DNA from: a virus
Virus record (IMG/VR): IMGVR_UViG_3300009154_000078
Location: 1-51,963 of that record
Reading direction: 5' to 3' (one strand)
DNA length: 51,963 bases
In this document: piece after piece, positions 27,301 through 34,802 of the stretch
Numbering within the stretch: position 1 is the first letter of the stretch
Layout of the letters: every line of letters starts with the position of its first letter
Translations under genes and position numbers: made by a program
Notes under the pieces: generated by a model
Told to the model about the DNA's origin: nothing
The model's input: the letters and a program-made list of their open reading frames with translations, nothing else
Database searches by the model: none

Positions 27301-28027
27301 AGCTTACACACAAAACGGCGTGTACGTAGACACCGTGCACAACGCAAAGGGCGCTCCAATCAGCTACAACCGCACTGGTCACCTGAAGGATGTTGAATTT
27401 AGCTCTAAACCCAACCAGGCGGTTCGTGTAGGCCTTGGAACCAAGGAGCAGGCCCTTACCCCTATGGGCGCTGAAATGGGCTCTGGAAAGTCCCCTTTTG
27501 CGCTTATGAAGGGTACTAACATCGGCACCCACGATGACGAAGTGCGCCGCATGATGCAAGAGTATCTGAACGATCCTAACTGGACACAGATCGGCATGGA
27601 CCCACGCCGTAACTCTCAGTTCTATGACAAGTCTACCGGCTTACCAGTTTTCTCCGCAACCGAGAAGCTACAGTCTGGTCCGTTAGTTATGGTGCCAAAA
27701 GGTGGCCTCGAGTCATCGCACTGGGAAGACCCGCGTTTGTTGCTGTCTGACTTTGAGGGCAAGCACTATGCCGGTGGTGGACACGCTACACCAGCATGGC
27801 AACGCTCAGAGGGTAAGAACCCAGAAGGTGGATTGAACGCTGCTGGACGTGCGTCATACAACCGTGAACACGGCGCTCACTTAAAAGCACCGCAGCCCGA
27901 GGGTGGATCACGTAGAGATTCTTTCTGTGCCCGGATGGAAGGCATGAAGAAAAAGAATACGTCGTCTGAAACGGCCAACGATCCAGACTCACGCATCAAC
28001 AAGTCGCTACGTAAGTGGAAGTGTTAA
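24356..28027 (+). CDS. Giant modular virion protein with ART-PolyVal-like ADP-ribosyltransferase domain
   Basis: A 1223-residue protein. Modules are joined by a glycine linker, (E)GG(E/S)(V/I)xGYAGGKAV, at about residues 347, 661 and 888. Between linkers 1 and 2 is an unassigned domain. Between 2 and 3 is an ART-fold candidate: YHGTSSDI (H710-G711-T712), IFVTSNPRFAQTFG, and the terminal QIKSAIGNEGSFNPLDPDI signature known from ART domains of phage polyvalent proteins. After linker 3 is another unassigned domain with LNDPNWTQIGMDPRRNSQFYD. The end (EGGLNAAGRASYNREHG...SFCARMEGMKKK) matches DUF6321-like tails. The N-terminal 340 residues are helical. Probably packaged and injected to act on host proteins; this is inference from the family. 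Confidence 0.7.
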   Translation: MGDEHIDIDAALKDHPADVVAAELAKLHGVDRDAYLKDGVTDDQFLNEMRGQALPKTEAPAPTQESTLSEPNNATNVVYGTIAAAAPAAAGYAANKLKGVALSVAGSKGVPSMDTTTPSKTFASPSQVSARVTQAGQPPRPSGPTDVVNWASGKDERTGQYGRGYLGGTSLEHEAALHKQADALEAKSPGYKIKPGTSNFLIPEAEYNKLVSEAKTAETSAKEALSNKAKMAAELRANRLAQINSTNVPAKIANNISSAPVAKRFMTGYNVGDLLQAQNPFEATVSAAGAAAPYGAGMVEKFIPQKYKGLAKLLGPVVSTAAPAINYLERKLISPSQQQDESNINHAAGGSIQGYAGGKAVKGALDFLFKPRPTQIVRASEALAPHEGKYLGLTQTDNFGVHGDRMGGNQFPNFQNIKPLHQQHGVVWMNDAEKHAQDMVKRSNDNTVWSTYIGAPDQLKSNKTVFNDILQQHYKRDLTPEQIDLINKRIETLRPAPGKPLVFPQKFDIQDKFAAQELGGDTFARRAALADMLGMGKGVGSTKSGIAMPDYENILRSHRDPITEGVPTSSVGSRLFTVDPTRNAQFTQDFHPDYNYAVFGKDQGVQFNPVPQNLAVPDWYNEINARAPGKTHGNAWFSYMNNPQRITEEYLTNLQKAGHAEGGEVQGYAGGKAVTGALEYIGKKILPAAEREANKAKYLENSVVKTPMYHGTSSDITEFKPRTANTIFVTSNPRFAQTFGDAHQQRLVKNVKDRMPDKEFLDIMRGGGYDNLDTVVNLGLPARQNIMPVHVNATNPFDYENPQHVESLFNELSKADGAPSTHSLSHGAWNLLELPHVQAGIKNLGHDSYFVQEGGQKNLGLYKPEQIKSAIGNEGSFNPLDPDITKKEGGEVEGYAGGKAVGKVISQVPEVAQALEAYLRGHISNAERMDILNKHLPIRKWNELPPNYTNEQIRAALMANKQPKALAEVPVGMQVGNRLDIPAYTQNGVYVDTVHNAKGAPISYNRTGHLKDVEFSSKPNQAVRVGLGTKEQALTPMGAEMGSGKSPFALMKGTNIGTHDDEVRRMMQEYLNDPNWTQIGMDPRRNSQFYDKSTGLPVFSATEKLQSGPLVMVPKGGLESSHWEDPRLLLSDFEGKHYAGGGHATPAWQRSEGKNPEGGLNAAGRASYNREHGAHLKAPQPEGGSRRDSFCARMEGMKKKNTSSETANDPDSRINKSLRKWKC

Positions 28028-28300
28028 TTAACCGTACTTTTTAATAAACGCTTTAAGTTTACGAACTTCACCACGGGCCCATTTCCTGCCGTGTGGGTCA
28101 TCGGTGTGGTCAAACTCACCGGCAAGTGCATCACCATTAATGTGGCCTGACTCATAAAAGGTCGACAACACATACTCGGCTTCTTTGACAATTTCCAAGT
28201 CGGTGTAATCTTCGATTTGTTTCTTGTCGTCGGTTGAAATGTTTTCGAGGTCGTAAGCCAACTCGTCAATAGCCAACGCGGATTTAATAATCTGTTTCAT
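28028..28300 (-). CDS. Small acidic protein at the convergence point
   Basis: A 90-residue protein: MKQIIKSALAIDELAYDLENIS, a helical acidic middle and a basic end (GRKWARGEVRKLKAFIKKYG). Start ATG 28300 has AAGGC upstream, and a recognisable TATAAT lies further upstream. Its stop directly abuts the stop of the giant + strand gene. It is the last - strand gene and has its own promoter, so it may be expressed separately from polymerase. No family recognised. Confidence 0.75.
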   Translation of the reverse strand: MKQIIKSALAIDELAYDLENISTDDKKQIEDYTDLEIVKEAEYVLSTFYESGHINGDALAGEFDHTDDPHGRKWARGEVRKLKAFIKKYG

Positions 28301-28342
28301 TTTTAGCCTTTTTAGTTTGTGTGCCATTATCGACACAAATAC

Positions 28343-28383
28343 ATTATACAATAAAAAACACTGTATAACACTGTATACAGTGT
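28343..28383 (-). promoter_or_regulatory. Sigma70-type promoter with palindromic operator
   Basis: On the - strand TATAAT (28348-28343) precedes the small gene. Upstream lies the perfect 16-bp palindrome ACACTGTATACAGTGT (28368-28383), plus a tandem half copy ACACTGTATA (28358-28367). The arrangement suggests a repressor dimer site over or near the -35 region. No repressor gene was identified in this window. Confidence 0.55.
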
Positions 28384-28402
28384 AAAGAATTGTAAAGTTG
28401 GG

Positions 28403-30322
28403 TCACTTTCTGTAACGTTTTCCGAACCAACCCTCAGCTGCAAGAGGAAAATCAGGAGCCCATGAAGGCGGAGTTGTCATAATACGAACAACATCCTCCA
28501 ACATGGGCTCTGCGTTTTGTTCTGGCACAATTAGGAGCACTTCATCATGGATACTATTACACACGTTGTAACCGGCGTCTTCAAGGCTAAGCATAGCAAA
28601 GGCCAGAAAATCACGCGCAGTTCCCTGGACCCCAGATTGGAATATGCTAGACCCGATGAGTTGGTTACGCCCCCAGACGCGCGTGTAGGTGTTCTGGCTG
28701 GCGACTGTGACACCGAGCTTTTCAGCACCCCATGGGGTGGTGACGAGCTCAGCCTGTGGCCTCTGCCAACAGATCAAACGCTTGCTAGGTAACTGCATCC
28801 ACAGCGCATCTTTGGCGACCTTCATGGTCAAATAACGGCCGGCTTTATACGGCTCCCCTGGGTTCTGTATTGCCTGGATTGCTGCTTCTTCGCAGGCACC
28901 CCACAAAGCCTTAACCTTGTGGTATGAAGTGCGGTAGTTGTCTACCGCATTTTTTGCTTGCGCTTCTGATAGTCTGACTCCCATCCCCTCAGCGTATTTG
29001 ACAAGTCCTTTAGACCCTTGTCCGAACATTGCTCCAAGAACTGCGGATTTGGAAACCTGCCGTTGATCCTTCGTAACCTGATCGTAAGGTACATGATATA
29101 GGCTTTCCGATGCAAAGACTTTATACTCATCTAATCCCTTTCTGAAAAGTTCCACTTTGTTTGCTTGGGCTGCAATATATACACCCACCCTGTTTTCGAT
29201 CGAGCTAAAATCGACGTCCACGAAGGTAAATCCGTCAGGAGCACAGATAGCAGAACGAACGAGTGAGGCGAGTTCGGACATTTCGCCAGCTCCCTGCTCA
29301 AAGACACGGACAATCGCTTCTTCAATTTGTTTGTCGTTAAGAACGGGACGTGCAATATTTTGGAGATTAAGTCCACCACGCGAAGACCAACGGCCAGTAG
29401 ACGCGCCGTGATAGACCAAGGTATTTCGTATTTTCCCATTTCTTTGAATCTCTAACATTTTAGCGTACTTAGCCACGCTAGTCTGGCTGCCTTCTTGGCG
29501 TAACTGTAAAGCACGTTTAACATCTGGTGGTAAGCTGGCGCTTACTAACTTAGCTGAAACGGTCTTCTCGGTCATGTCGTCTAGTTTGGCACCGCGCGCA
29601 TTTAACCAATCAAGCAATTTAGCGCGCTCTGAGGGCTTGCAACCGGTTAGGGCTACCGTCTCCTCATCCAACTTGTTTTGGGCCGCTTCTACGGCCTTTA
29701 CAGCGTTCTGAAGCTCCTTTGGATTGACTGGCACACCACGCAGGTTAATGCGCTGTGTGAGTTCCCAAACGCGCTGTTCTTCGGCATTCAGCGCGCGCAG
29801 GCCGGCAACGATGGACATCTCTGTTCTTACGTCTTGCTTACAGTATTCATACAACTGTGCAAGCAGTTCCGGATCATTCTCAAACTCACCCTTGCGGTTT
29901 GGTTTGCACAACTTCTGAATCAACTTGGCCCCGATGGGGTCTTTTTTATGGGCTGCATCCATGAAGGTGCCGGCGTCATCCAAACCCTGGGGGATATTAC
30001 TTGCGGCTGCAATCGCCATGGAGTCAATACATTGTTCCAGTTTGAGCTCAGGCCAGCCATACTTTGGCACACATACGCAGTTCCAGATCGCGTATTCAAA
30101 CATGGCATTCCATGCTTGTATCTTGCCACCTTCGCCCACGTGACATAAAAGCCGGTCTAGCGGACCTTTTGTGTCTTTTGGTGTCATAACGTCCACTTTA
30201 TCGGACGTTGTGCCAAATGCAATACACAACACTTCTGTTGTGTAATCGTTTGCGTAGTTGTCTAGCCCAACATCTGGTAGGTTGGCCAAACTACGCGTTT
30301 CAAAGTCTATCGAATAAATCAT
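28403..30322 (-). CDS. DNA polymerase, family A with 3'-5' exonuclease domain
   Basis: A 639-residue replicative polymerase. N-terminal exonuclease motif SIDFETRS (DxE) begins at residue 4, with IQAWNAMFE and YCKQDVRTE as Exo II/III candidates. The polymerase part shows GRWSSRGGLNLQNI, motif A FVDVDFSSIENR, motif B KSAVLGAMFGQG and motif C CNSIHDEVLL. The asparagine in motif A (IENR, where Pol I has IELR) is unusual. Start ATG 30322 is chosen with GGGAG upstream; an upstream TTG in frame is less likely. Downstream of a terminator and a small leader hairpin, it is transcribed separately or after read-through from the reductase. Confidence 0.9.
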   Translation of the reverse strand: MIYSIDFETRSLANLPDVGLDNYANDYTTEVLCIAFGTTSDKVDVMTPKDTKGPLDRLLCHVGEGGKIQAWNAMFEYAIWNCVCVPKYGWPELKLEQCIDSMAIAAASNIPQGLDDAGTFMDAAHKKDPIGAKLIQKLCKPNRKGEFENDPELLAQLYEYCKQDVRTEMSIVAGLRALNAEEQRVWELTQRINLRGVPVNPKELQNAVKAVEAAQNKLDEETVALTGCKPSERAKLLDWLNARGAKLDDMTEKTVSAKLVSASLPPDVKRALQLRQEGSQTSVAKYAKMLEIQRNGKIRNTLVYHGASTGRWSSRGGLNLQNIARPVLNDKQIEEAIVRVFEQGAGEMSELASLVRSAICAPDGFTFVDVDFSSIENRVGVYIAAQANKVELFRKGLDEYKVFASESLYHVPYDQVTKDQRQVSKSAVLGAMFGQGSKGLVKYAEGMGVRLSEAQAKNAVDNYRTSYHKVKALWGACEEAAIQAIQNPGEPYKAGRYLTMKVAKDALWMQLPSKRLICWQRPQAELVTTPWGAEKLGVTVASQNTYTRVWGRNQLIGSSIFQSGVQGTARDFLAFAMLSLEDAGYNVCNSIHDEVLLIVPEQNAEPMLEDVVRIMTTPPSWAPDFPLAAEGWFGKRYRK

Positions 30323-30339
30323 TATTGCTCCCAAGGCAT

Positions 30340-30381
30340 GCCGACGAATCGGCGGAAAAAATGGGGGGCCGTAGCCCCCCG
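30340..30381 (-). terminator. Terminator after ribonucleotide reductase plus leader hairpin of polymerase
   Basis: On the - strand GGGGGGC-TACG-GCCCCCC (30380-30363) is followed by ATTTTTT, a rho-independent terminator. It is followed by a second hairpin, GCCGATTCGTCGGC (30353-30340), just before the polymerase Shine-Dalgarno. The terminator lies directly behind the reductase gene. Confidence 0.75.
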
Positions 30382-30403
30382 AACACCACTACAAGGAAAA
30401 CTA

Positions 30404-32281
30404 TTATATCTCACAAACTCCGGCAACGCAAGCGAGCATTTGAGCGCCCTCTACGTTGTCCGTAACTTCTTTAAAAGCAGTCCAATCAATGACAGGCATT
30501 TTAGCTTTAAGTTCGTCATATTCCTCTTTAGTGCACTCCTCGTATGGCGCCTGGCGATATGTGCCGCCATCGTATGGGAGGTATGAAACGCCGCTAATTT
30601 CAGCAAAATGGTCCCACGTCCACGCTCCAACGCTTGGCCAATCTTTCTCTTCAACGGATATTGTAACAGACGGTTTATGTTCGCACCAATGTTGCTGATA
30701 GGTGAGCCATAAAGAGAGGTGTCCAATAGGTGTGACATCTGCTCGCGTAAGGCCATCGGGTGCTCGTTGGGGGAAAGAGAAGACCACAGTCTGTTCAGGT
30801 TTGTAGACACAGTCCTCGGCAGGTACTCCGGTCTCTCTAAGAAACTGGCTAAGAGGGTCTTTCTTATCGCCTCGTACTCTTCGGATGTAATATTTGGCGT
30901 GCCTTGGATGAATTCCAGAAGCGGTGTCAGTGAGCTGGGAGACTGTCCCACTCGGTTTGACACATGTGATAGCACAGCTTTCAGGTATTCCGAGGATGGA
31001 TGCCCATTCTGTATTAGTAACGCGAGCAGTTTCTCGCAAGGTGTCGAGTAATTCATTTAACTTTTCTCCCTCTGTGCAGAGTAGTTTGTTATCGTAAATG
31101 CCAGTGATGGAAACGCCCAACAAGCGCTCCTCTTCGGTGTTACGTTGCCACACCTTACGCAGGTACGGAAACTTGGTAAACGTCGACTGGATGGTGCCCA
31201 GGATCGTTGCCAGCTTAACCTTTTCAATCAAGGTCTCAGGCGTGTCATCGTGGCGCGCTATAACCTCAGTAAGATTACAGAACTGATTCGGTCTGAGGAT
31301 AATCTCCGAGCAAGGATTAGTTCCGAACTCAAAGTTTGGATCTCTATGCCCATATTTTGCAACCGTCTTTTGAGCAGCTTCCCGATTAAAAATCCCTCTC
31401 TCACCGGAATGGGAGTTGTAAAGTGACAACCACTCTTCCATGAACTTTCCAACAGTAGGTGTTTCACTATACACCGCACTGTTGTTCGCAAGAGCGCGGT
31501 GGGGCGCTGTTTCCCACCAAGGGCCAGCTTTAGCATAACGGATCCTTTCATCATCCAGGTCAGACAAACTAATCATGGCCGAGCGACGCACGCCACCAAC
31601 CACAACAACCTCACCAATTTTACACATCAGGTCATGGCACTCGAGTGTGTGCAAACGACGGCCCTTTGCGTTCTTAAACATGTTGACTGCAAAGTTAAAC
31701 AAGTCAACCAACGGCTCAGGACCAGATGCACGGCCACCAAATGTCTTCAAGCGCGCGCCAGCTGGACGTACCTTAGACACGTCCCATTTTGGGATCTCGC
31801 CGGCGTATAGATGTGCCAGCAACAAACGCAAAGACTTAGCCCAACCCTCTTTGCTGTCATGCACTGCGATCACGTGGTCGGAGTCAAACAACTTCTCTGG
31901 CACCTCTGGTAACTGCGACACGTATTTGTTCTCTATAGAGAATCCAACGCCGGTGCCACAGAGCAAAATGAACATGGCTTCGTCAAATGCCTTGACGTCG
32001 TCCACTGGCAAATAGCTGCAGTTATACATGCAGGTGTTGTCACGATCTGCTGCTTTGCCAGATGTCATCATGGCGCGCATAGAAGGCATTACTTTAAGGT
32101 CTTTAATTGCGTTATATATTTTGTCGCGCAATTCACTGTTATTTGATGATAAAACCGGTGTACGGCTAAAAATGTAATCTACAAAACGTTGTGTGGTTTC
32201 ATCCCAAGTTTCGCGTCGGCCTTTGTCATCTAGAAAACGGGCGTAACGACTTGCTGCAATATATTCCTGATACTGATCCAT
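30404..32281 (-). CDS. nrdJ: Adenosylcobalamin-dependent ribonucleoside-triphosphate reductase (class II, monomeric)
   Basis: A 625-residue enzyme that reduces ribonucleoside triphosphates to deoxy forms for phage DNA synthesis. Catalytic residues line up with the Lactobacillus leichmannii enzyme: C88 (NCSYLP), N322-C324-E326 (TNPCSEI), C335 and the C-terminal shuttle pair C618/C623 (ACVAGVCEI). CGTGVGFSIE near residue 108 is the family's nucleotide-binding stretch. Length is shorter than the bacterial enzyme of about 740. It requires host or imported B12. No good Shine-Dalgarno precedes ATG 32281. It is flanked by terminators on both sides. Confidence 0.93.
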   Translation of the reverse strand: MDQYQEYIAASRYARFLDDKGRRETWDETTQRFVDYIFSRTPVLSSNNSELRDKIYNAIKDLKVMPSMRAMMTSGKAADRDNTCMYNCSYLPVDDVKAFDEAMFILLCGTGVGFSIENKYVSQLPEVPEKLFDSDHVIAVHDSKEGWAKSLRLLLAHLYAGEIPKWDVSKVRPAGARLKTFGGRASGPEPLVDLFNFAVNMFKNAKGRRLHTLECHDLMCKIGEVVVVGGVRRSAMISLSDLDDERIRYAKAGPWWETAPHRALANNSAVYSETPTVGKFMEEWLSLYNSHSGERGIFNREAAQKTVAKYGHRDPNFEFGTNPCSEIILRPNQFCNLTEVIARHDDTPETLIEKVKLATILGTIQSTFTKFPYLRKVWQRNTEEERLLGVSITGIYDNKLLCTEGEKLNELLDTLRETARVTNTEWASILGIPESCAITCVKPSGTVSQLTDTASGIHPRHAKYYIRRVRGDKKDPLSQFLRETGVPAEDCVYKPEQTVVFSFPQRAPDGLTRADVTPIGHLSLWLTYQQHWCEHKPSVTISVEEKDWPSVGAWTWDHFAEISGVSYLPYDGGTYRQAPYEECTKEEYDELKAKMPVIDWTAFKEVTDNVEGAQMLACVAGVCEI

Positions 32282-32309
32282 GGTGTATTGTTGTTATTGA
32301 TTGATTGAT

Positions 32310-32340
32310 AAAAAAGGGCGAACCACATAGTGATCCGCCC
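32310..32340 (-). terminator. Terminator downstream of the ssDNA-binding protein
   Basis: On the - strand GGGCGGATCAC-TATG-TGGTTCGCCC forms a stem of about 10 bp with wobble pairs, followed by TTTTTT. It isolates the reductase gene from the ssDNA-binding protein transcript. Confidence 0.75.
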
Positions 32341-32360
32341 GCGTGTTACATGTAACCTAC

Positions 32361-32876
32361 TTACACAGCGAAGTCTGCTGCTGCGTTTGTAGCGCCACCA
32401 AGTTTCTCACCGTCTTCCAACTTCTGAACGTTGTTAAGACCGGCTGCAATGCCCTTTGAACCACTTGCATCGTATGGATACAGTGTGATAGAAGCACGGC
32501 CGTAGCAACCGCTGTAGAACTCGCTCTTATCCATGATCGGTTCCAAGTCGGCGTCGACAATGCCTGGCTTCTCGTTAGAGTTTGCGTTGATGAAATAGTG
32601 ACCCGCATAGATTGGATCATCTTTTTCTGCGTCGCCATCACGCAAGCCACCTTTGAGTAACTTGGGCACTGAACCACCAAAGAAGGCCGCGTTAGCTTTC
32701 TTGATGTCTTCAAAGGCCGCTGTGAAGCGCTTGATTGTTTCTGTATCTGATTTGGGGATCAGAATAGATGCAGAGTATTTCAACTGTTTGTTCAGTGTCT
32801 CTGCAGGCTCGAAAACGTGCACAAAAGAGAAACGAACTTTGCCAGTAACGAACTTGGCTTTGACTGATTTAGACAT
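32361..32876 (-). CDS. Single-stranded DNA-binding protein, DUF2815 family
   Basis: A 171-residue protein. It opens MSKSVKAKFVTGKVRFSFVH and then has SASILIPKSDTETI, LRDGDAEK...YAGHYFINANS and FYSGCYGRASITLYPYD, the order seen in DUF2815 proteins, which act as phage ssDNA-binding proteins (OB fold). In many phages DUF2815 and DUF2800 genes are neighbours of a family A polymerase, as here. The end is Ala/Asp-rich and acidic, compatible with partner binding. Confidence 0.85.
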   Translation of the reverse strand: MSKSVKAKFVTGKVRFSFVHVFEPAETLNKQLKYSASILIPKSDTETIKRFTAAFEDIKKANAAFFGGSVPKLLKGGLRDGDAEKDDPIYAGHYFINANSNEKPGIVDADLEPIMDKSEFYSGCYGRASITLYPYDASGSKGIAAGLNNVQKLEDGEKLGGATNAAADFAV

Positions 32877-32893
32877 TTTAGACTTTTTCCATT

Positions 32894-32944
32894 TTAGATT
32901 GCACCGGGTTTGAAGGTACCGGCACGTTGACCTTTTCTTGCCAT
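32894..32944 (-). CDS. Micro-ORF, 16 codons (MARKGQRAGTFKPGAI)
   Basis: The start codon directly follows the last base of a promoter-motif copy, with no Shine-Dalgarno. It encodes MARKGQRAGTFKPGAI, basic. Its stop is 18 nt upstream of the ssDNA-binding protein start. It may be a leader peptide for the SSB message or chance; the basic RKGxRxG pattern and placement make it worth noting. Confidence 0.35.
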   Translation of the reverse strand: MARKGQRAGTFKPGAI

Positions 32945-32958
32945 GATATTAATGCAAA
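32945..32958 (-). promoter_or_regulatory. Promoter motif copy 4
   Basis: - strand TTTGCATTAATATC, 13 of 14 to consensus. It lies 69 nt before the ssDNA-binding protein ATG and is flush with the start of the micro-ORF. Confidence 0.6.
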
Positions 32959-32974
32959 CATCTGGCAAAAACTT

Positions 32975-33235
32975 TCATGCATCGTAAAAAACTCCCAAAG
33001 TGCGCATTGCTTCTCGCATAGCTAACACTCTCTGGAGATCGTTTACGTAGTCGGGGTTCTTCATTAACTCTGGGTGGTCCCACACACATTGTGTTACATC
33101 CAGAATGCTACGCCTCAACCTAAGCACATCATCTCTTTTCTCACCGCCGGGTAGTTGCTCAAAGTCTTTTAGGTACTGGGACACCATGACTTGAGGAACA
33201 CTTTTAGCGATGGTATTTAAATCAAGATATACCAC
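32975..33235 (-). CDS. Small helical hypothetical protein
   Basis: An 86-residue protein starting VYLDLNTIAKSVPQV with GTG 33235 (GGAG lies 9-10 nt upstream). Charged helices throughout (EQLPGGEKRDDVLRLRRSILD; LQRVLAMREAMRTLG). The start overlaps the end of the two-TM protein by 14 nt. No family recognised. Confidence 0.65.
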   Translation of the reverse strand: MVYLDLNTIAKSVPQVMVSQYLKDFEQLPGGEKRDDVLRLRRSILDVTQCVWDHPELMKNPDYVNDLQRVLAMREAMRTLGVFYDA

Positions 33236-33389
33236 ATTCTACTCCAGCTTTTGCGACCATGTAAAGCCCCACGTTGCCTAGCGCGTAGCCAAAGAAGCTA
33301 ATTGCCAGGCCGGTGTTGCCCTTAAACAACAGATCGCAACCAATGTAGAAGTAGACCAAACCGATGCCAGCAATTAACCATGCACTCAT
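33222..33389 (-). CDS. Two-TM small membrane protein
   Basis: A 55-residue protein starting MSAWLIAGIGLVYFYIG, with a second hydrophobic segment AISFFGYALGNVGLYMV. It is joined by ATGA to the end of the upstream gene and overlaps the next start, so it is fully embedded in the operon. A small inner-membrane protein; its role is unknown (possibly exclusion or host takeover). Confidence 0.7.
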   Translation of the reverse strand: MSAWLIAGIGLVYFYIGCDLLFKGNTGLAISFFGYALGNVGLYMVAKAGVECGIS

Positions 33390-33643
33390 ACGATTTCCTC
33401 AAAGAATACTGGAGTGTTTTCTCCGACGTATGAACCGACCATGTTAAAGTAGTAATACTCGATGGCTTCAACTTCGTTCATCTTGTCGACCTTCATAAGT
33501 ATTTCAAGAATCTTATCAACGTTGTAGCAAACCAATGGCTTACTGCACTGGTAAACAACCCCCATGATTGCGTCGTCAAAGTATGGTTCGGTTAAGAACA
33601 ACAGCTCATCGCCGTACATTTCTGCTAGTTCTTCACGTGTCAT
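33386..33643 (-). CDS. Small acidic hypothetical protein
   Basis: An 85-residue protein, MTREELAEMYGDELLFLTEPY, acidic, with YYYFNMVG near the C-terminus. It overlaps both neighbours by ATGA, indicating translational coupling with the DUF2800 nuclease. No motif assigned. Confidence 0.7.
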   Translation of the reverse strand: MTREELAEMYGDELLFLTEPYFDDAIMGVVYQCSKPLVCYNVDKILEILMKVDKMNEVEAIEYYYFNMVGSYVGENTPVFFEEIV

Positions 33644-34773
33644 TTGAAGTCATCCTCCACGGTTTCTTTTACCTTAACCAACTTGGGTTCACCATCTGGC
33701 TTCACAATTAATTCACCCAACCAAGTAACAACCTGCCCCTTGGGTGCCAGCTTCTCTAGCGTGGCCAATGACTTCAGCTTGGGTGCCTCCCACAACGCGC
33801 CAACGTCGATGCCCTTTTCTTTGAGCACGGTTGCAGCCAGTGCGTGGTCTGTGATCTTGCGGTGTGTTGACGTTGTGCCCAGCTTGTAACCTGGTGGTAC
33901 GATCTGGTGATACACCGCGCGCGACACAGCAAACTCTTCTACGTCATTGACCCAGGTCTTTAATCCCTTGGCTTTGTCGAGGACTTCTGAGAACTCTTCG
34001 TTTGTGAGGAGCGCCGCTTCTTTGAATTCGAGTCTTGCGAGTTCTGTGTTGAAGTCACTGCGGGCGCGACACTGGGCTTTAGCACGGCAAAATTGGCACC
34101 ATTCACCGGGGAGGAAATCGCCCGCACCGCTCCACGCTTTCTTGGCTTTTGGTTTGACGTAGTAGCTTGCCCAATCGATGAGCTTGTCAAGACTTGTACC
34201 ATCTGTGCTAATGCTGTCGAGTCGTGGCTGGTGGATGGTATAGCTGACTTCCTTGATGTCTGGATATTCTTCTCTAAACTTCGACCATGCGCCCAACGCA
34301 TATAGTCGTAGCTGGGGATTGTCTGTAGCTGAGACTGCAATACCTTTGCCGAACTTGAGGTCGATAACGCGGATCGAATTCTTTGAAAGAATAACCACGT
34401 CTGCTGTCCCGAAACCGTCAGGAACCCAATCACTAAAGTCGACGCGTTGCTCAAATAACGGGGTGTCGCCTTCACCAATTTGACTGCGGACATACAGAAC
34501 GTAATTATCGACGTTAGCCTCGAAATCGTCATTGAAGTAGGGTGTTGATTTAATGGTCTCATATTCTGTCTCATACTCATCGCGTTTTATTTGTCCGAAT
34601 TGAAGGCGCAGTTTAATTTCAGCAAGAGAGTGCGCCGTTGTGCCCTCCTGTGAAAAATCGAACCCACCGACTTTGCGGTTTTGTTCGGGGAGGGTTGCCT
34701 CCAAGCGTGCGCTCGGTGTGCAAGATAGCCAACGTTTTGATCCGGAGGCCGACAATAATGCGTGAGCAGTCAT
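33640..34773 (-). CDS. DUF2800 PD-(D/E)XK nuclease (Cas4/RecB-like)
   Basis: A 377-residue protein. LSASGSKRWLSCTPSARLE opens as in DUF2800. The nuclease core shows GTTAHSLAE, DGFGTADVV (Asp) and RVIDLKFGKG (D-x-K), then QLRLYALGAW. A cysteine group (EWCQFCRAKAQC) may hold a metal or Fe-S centre with the N-terminal Cys. It probably processes DNA ends in phage recombination or replication. A promoter-motif copy lies 30 nt upstream, behind a terminator; AAGGTAAAA is its Shine-Dalgarno. Confidence 0.85.
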   Translation of the reverse strand: MTAHALLSASGSKRWLSCTPSARLEATLPEQNRKVGGFDFSQEGTTAHSLAEIKLRLQFGQIKRDEYETEYETIKSTPYFNDDFEANVDNYVLYVRSQIGEGDTPLFEQRVDFSDWVPDGFGTADVVILSKNSIRVIDLKFGKGIAVSATDNPQLRLYALGAWSKFREEYPDIKEVSYTIHQPRLDSISTDGTSLDKLIDWASYYVKPKAKKAWSGAGDFLPGEWCQFCRAKAQCRARSDFNTELARLEFKEAALLTNEEFSEVLDKAKGLKTWVNDVEEFAVSRAVYHQIVPPGYKLGTTSTHRKITDHALAATVLKEKGIDVGALWEAPKLKSLATLEKLAPKGQVVTWLGELIVKPDGEPKLVKVKETVEDDFK

Positions 34774-34802
34774 TTTTACCTTTTTAGAAGTTTATCGGTA
34801 AA

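Noticed and set aside
28343-28402. attP/integrase site at the palindrome
   Set aside because: No integrase, excisionase or lysogeny gene is present in the window; operator function is simpler.
30451-31056. 201-codon - strand frame in the ribonucleotide reductase gene
   Set aside because: It lies wholly inside the reductase coding frame, which has all catalytic residues; no Shine-Dalgarno or domain pattern.
33960-34580. 206-codon - strand frame inside the DUF2800 gene
   Set aside because: Ser/Thr-rich shadow frame of a gene with clear nuclease motifs.
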